A stretch of DNA of 6,532 bases, from positions 1 to 6,532 of the forward strand of contig JAUIHU010000259.1 in assembly GCA_030432175.1 (NCBI GenBank). The letters run 5' to 3'. A program made the translations under genes and the position numbers. Positions 5,428 to 6,532 of the stretch are shown piece after piece. Source of the stretch: Verrucomicrobiia bacterium. Its GTDB lineage: Bacteria; Verrucomicrobiota; Verrucomicrobiia; Limisphaerales; JAUIHU01. Position 1 is the stretch's first letter, and each line of letters opens with the position of its first letter. The notes below the pieces were generated by a model. That model was not told where the DNA came from and ran no database searches. It saw only the letters and a program-made list of their open reading frames with translations.

Positions 5428-6532
5428 CTAATATTCAGGAAATATATCAGGACTCGGAAACCGATCTTCCAGGCTGGGATTAAAGAGATACTCTTCGCGA
5501 GGTATTTGCATCCTCGGCCAGTTTTCCAGCCGGATGCGGACAACTCTTCCCGGACGAATGCCTTCGATGATCAAGTCGGTTTCAAACTGGATTTTGATAC
5601 CACTACTGGCGAATGGAACTTCTTCTTTGGTGCGTTGAACTTGAAGGATCTTTCCTTTGGCGGCCATGTGGCCAGGACCGTAATGCCCTGCGGTGTGCTT
5701 CAAGGTATTTTCAGCTCCATTCATTTGTGCGCTAATGCCATCCTTAAAATCTTCGTAGAGTGAGGAATCCAGACCTCCGAACAGGGTTGCTGTCACAATG
5801 GCGCTGCCAAATTTCCCATAATCCACCGCATCCACCCAAGCTGGAGCCCATCGGCTGCGGATAAAGTCTTTGTGTTTTTCAGACTGAAAATAAGCTGCAT
5901 TTCGGATCGCTTCGTCGTCGAGCCAGATATCCGAAATGTGAAATTGGGTGAAAACTCCGGCTAATCCATCTCCAGGACCGGGCTTCCAGGTGATGCCAAG
6001 TAACACTTCTTGTCCTTCGAGATCTTTTTTTCCACTGGTAGGCCATACTGCTTCGTCGATCAGATCCAATACTCTGATGAGCTGTTTACCTCGCCAGATC
6101 CGAGTTGCTGCGTCAAAAGTCAAAACCTCATTACTAATCGAATCCGGCTCGCCGGTCTTCAGTTCTCGACTTGCGCTAAGCTTTCCAGAGAGGTTTTTGA
6201 TTTCAATCTCATGAAGTTTCCAAGTCATATCATTGCGCAGGCAATAACTGGGTTCATCTTCCAGCAGCAGCAAATGGTTTTCAGCCGGCGCGGTTCCTGT
6301 GCCACGATAATGCCCAACATCTTTATTTTTGTGATCAATCGGTAAAACCGGAACAACTGAGATGTTGGGATCGGGTGGGAGAAAACCTCGGGCATGCATG
6401 ACGGTTCCGAGCGGGATGTCACGCAGATCAGCTGAAGCGCCTTGATACCGGACGATTCCATAGGGGAGCATGGCAAAAGGCTGAGGGTCGTTTCGGTAAA
6501 ACTTGCCCGTTCCCTGAACCCGGATACTGCCA
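5428..6532 (-). CDS. Uncharacterised beta-rich protein, C-terminal part (367 aa visible)
   Basis: The frame is open at the right edge (begins ...GSIRVQGTGKFYRNDPQPF), so the N-terminus, any signal peptide and the true start are not visible. Met at 6471 is internal, because the frame continues upstream with sensible sequence. The visible part is rich in predicted beta strands and seems to be built from repeated barrel-like units: residues 22-55 (LPYGIVRYQGASADLRDIPLGTVMHARGFLPP), 85-120, 135-185 (FDAATRIWRG ... EVLLGITWKP), 198-255 (ISDIWLDDEA ... IVTATLFGGLD) and 288-342 (EGIRPGRVVRIRLENWP). I recall similar unnamed proteins in planctomycete and verrucomicrobial genomes with the motifs LRDIPLGT, DIWLD and RPGRxVR, but I cannot assign a function. 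No catalytic motif is apparent, and a structural or binding role is a guess. The start of the next ORF is 28 bp downstream. Confidence 0.8.
   Translation of the reverse strand, partial: GSIRVQGTGKFYRNDPQPFAMLPYGIVRYQGASADLRDIPLGTVMHARGFLPPDPNISVVPVLPIDHKNKDVGHYRGTGTAPAENHLLLLEDEPSYCLRNDMTWKLHEIEIKNLSGKLSASRELKTGEPDSISNEVLTFDAATRIWRGKQLIRVLDLIDEAVWPTSGKKDLEGQEVLLGITWKPGPGDGLAGVFTQFHISDIWLDDEAIRNAAYFQSEKHKDFIRSRWAPAWVDAVDYGKFGSAIVTATLFGGLDSSLYEDFKDGISAQMNGAENTLKHTAGHYGPGHMAAKGKILQVQRTKEEVPFASSGIKIQFETDLIIEGIRPGRVVRIRLENWPRMQIPREEYLFNPSLEDRFPSPDIFPEY

Noticed and set aside
5400..5543. Upstream extension of the 136-residue ORF
   Set aside because: It overlaps the C-terminus of the neighbouring gene out of frame and its predicted residues look random.

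Overview
The window looks like chromosomal DNA from a Gram-negative bacterium. The sequence suggests the PVC superphylum, most likely Verrucomicrobiota. The evidence is indirect: an RND-type periplasmic adaptor with a lipoprotein-like N-terminus, moderate GC, weak ribosome binding sites, palindromic intergenic repeats of a style I associate with verrucomicrobial and planctomycete genomes, and a large protein resembling an uncharacterised family from the same groups. The taxonomic call is an inference from memory, not a search result.

Layout, left to right. Positions 1-764 (minus) hold the N-terminal part of an HlyD/RND efflux adaptor that runs off the left edge. A divergent intergenic region of about 200 bp follows, with a 7-bp inverted repeat whose arms carry TTGAC on each strand. 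Positions 964-2601 (plus) encode a complete 12-TM sodium:neurotransmitter symporter family (NSS/SNF) transporter. It is followed 39 bp later by a 53-residue single-TM protein (2641-2802) that fits the MetS-type small subunit of bacterial NSS transporters. A strong intrinsic terminator (2851-2885) closes this two-gene unit. Converging on it is a soluble two-PAS sensor histidine kinase (4380-2911, minus) with all catalytic motifs intact and no receiver domain. Its start lies 46 bp downstream of a tRNA-Val(CAC) gene (4498-4427, minus), so the two may share a transcript.

Positions 4499-4988 hold no convincing gene. Upstream of the tRNA is a plausible tRNA promoter. Beyond it are two copies of one structured repeat in opposite orientations (4624-4710 plus, 4743-4831 minus), each with three small hairpins and a recurring GACACA motif. 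The first hairpin differs in sequence between copies but stays paired in both. A separate 10-bp inverted repeat lies at 4869-4906.

The right end holds two minus-strand reading frames. One (6532-5428) is the C-terminal 367 residues of an unrecognised beta-rich protein that runs off the right edge. The other (5399-4989) is a 136-residue ORF that reads like the detached C-terminal end of a larger secreted protein.

No complete novel multi-gene system is visible. The items most worth following are the paired structured repeats, the NSS/small-subunit operon, the unnamed right-end protein family and the possible gene remnant beside it.
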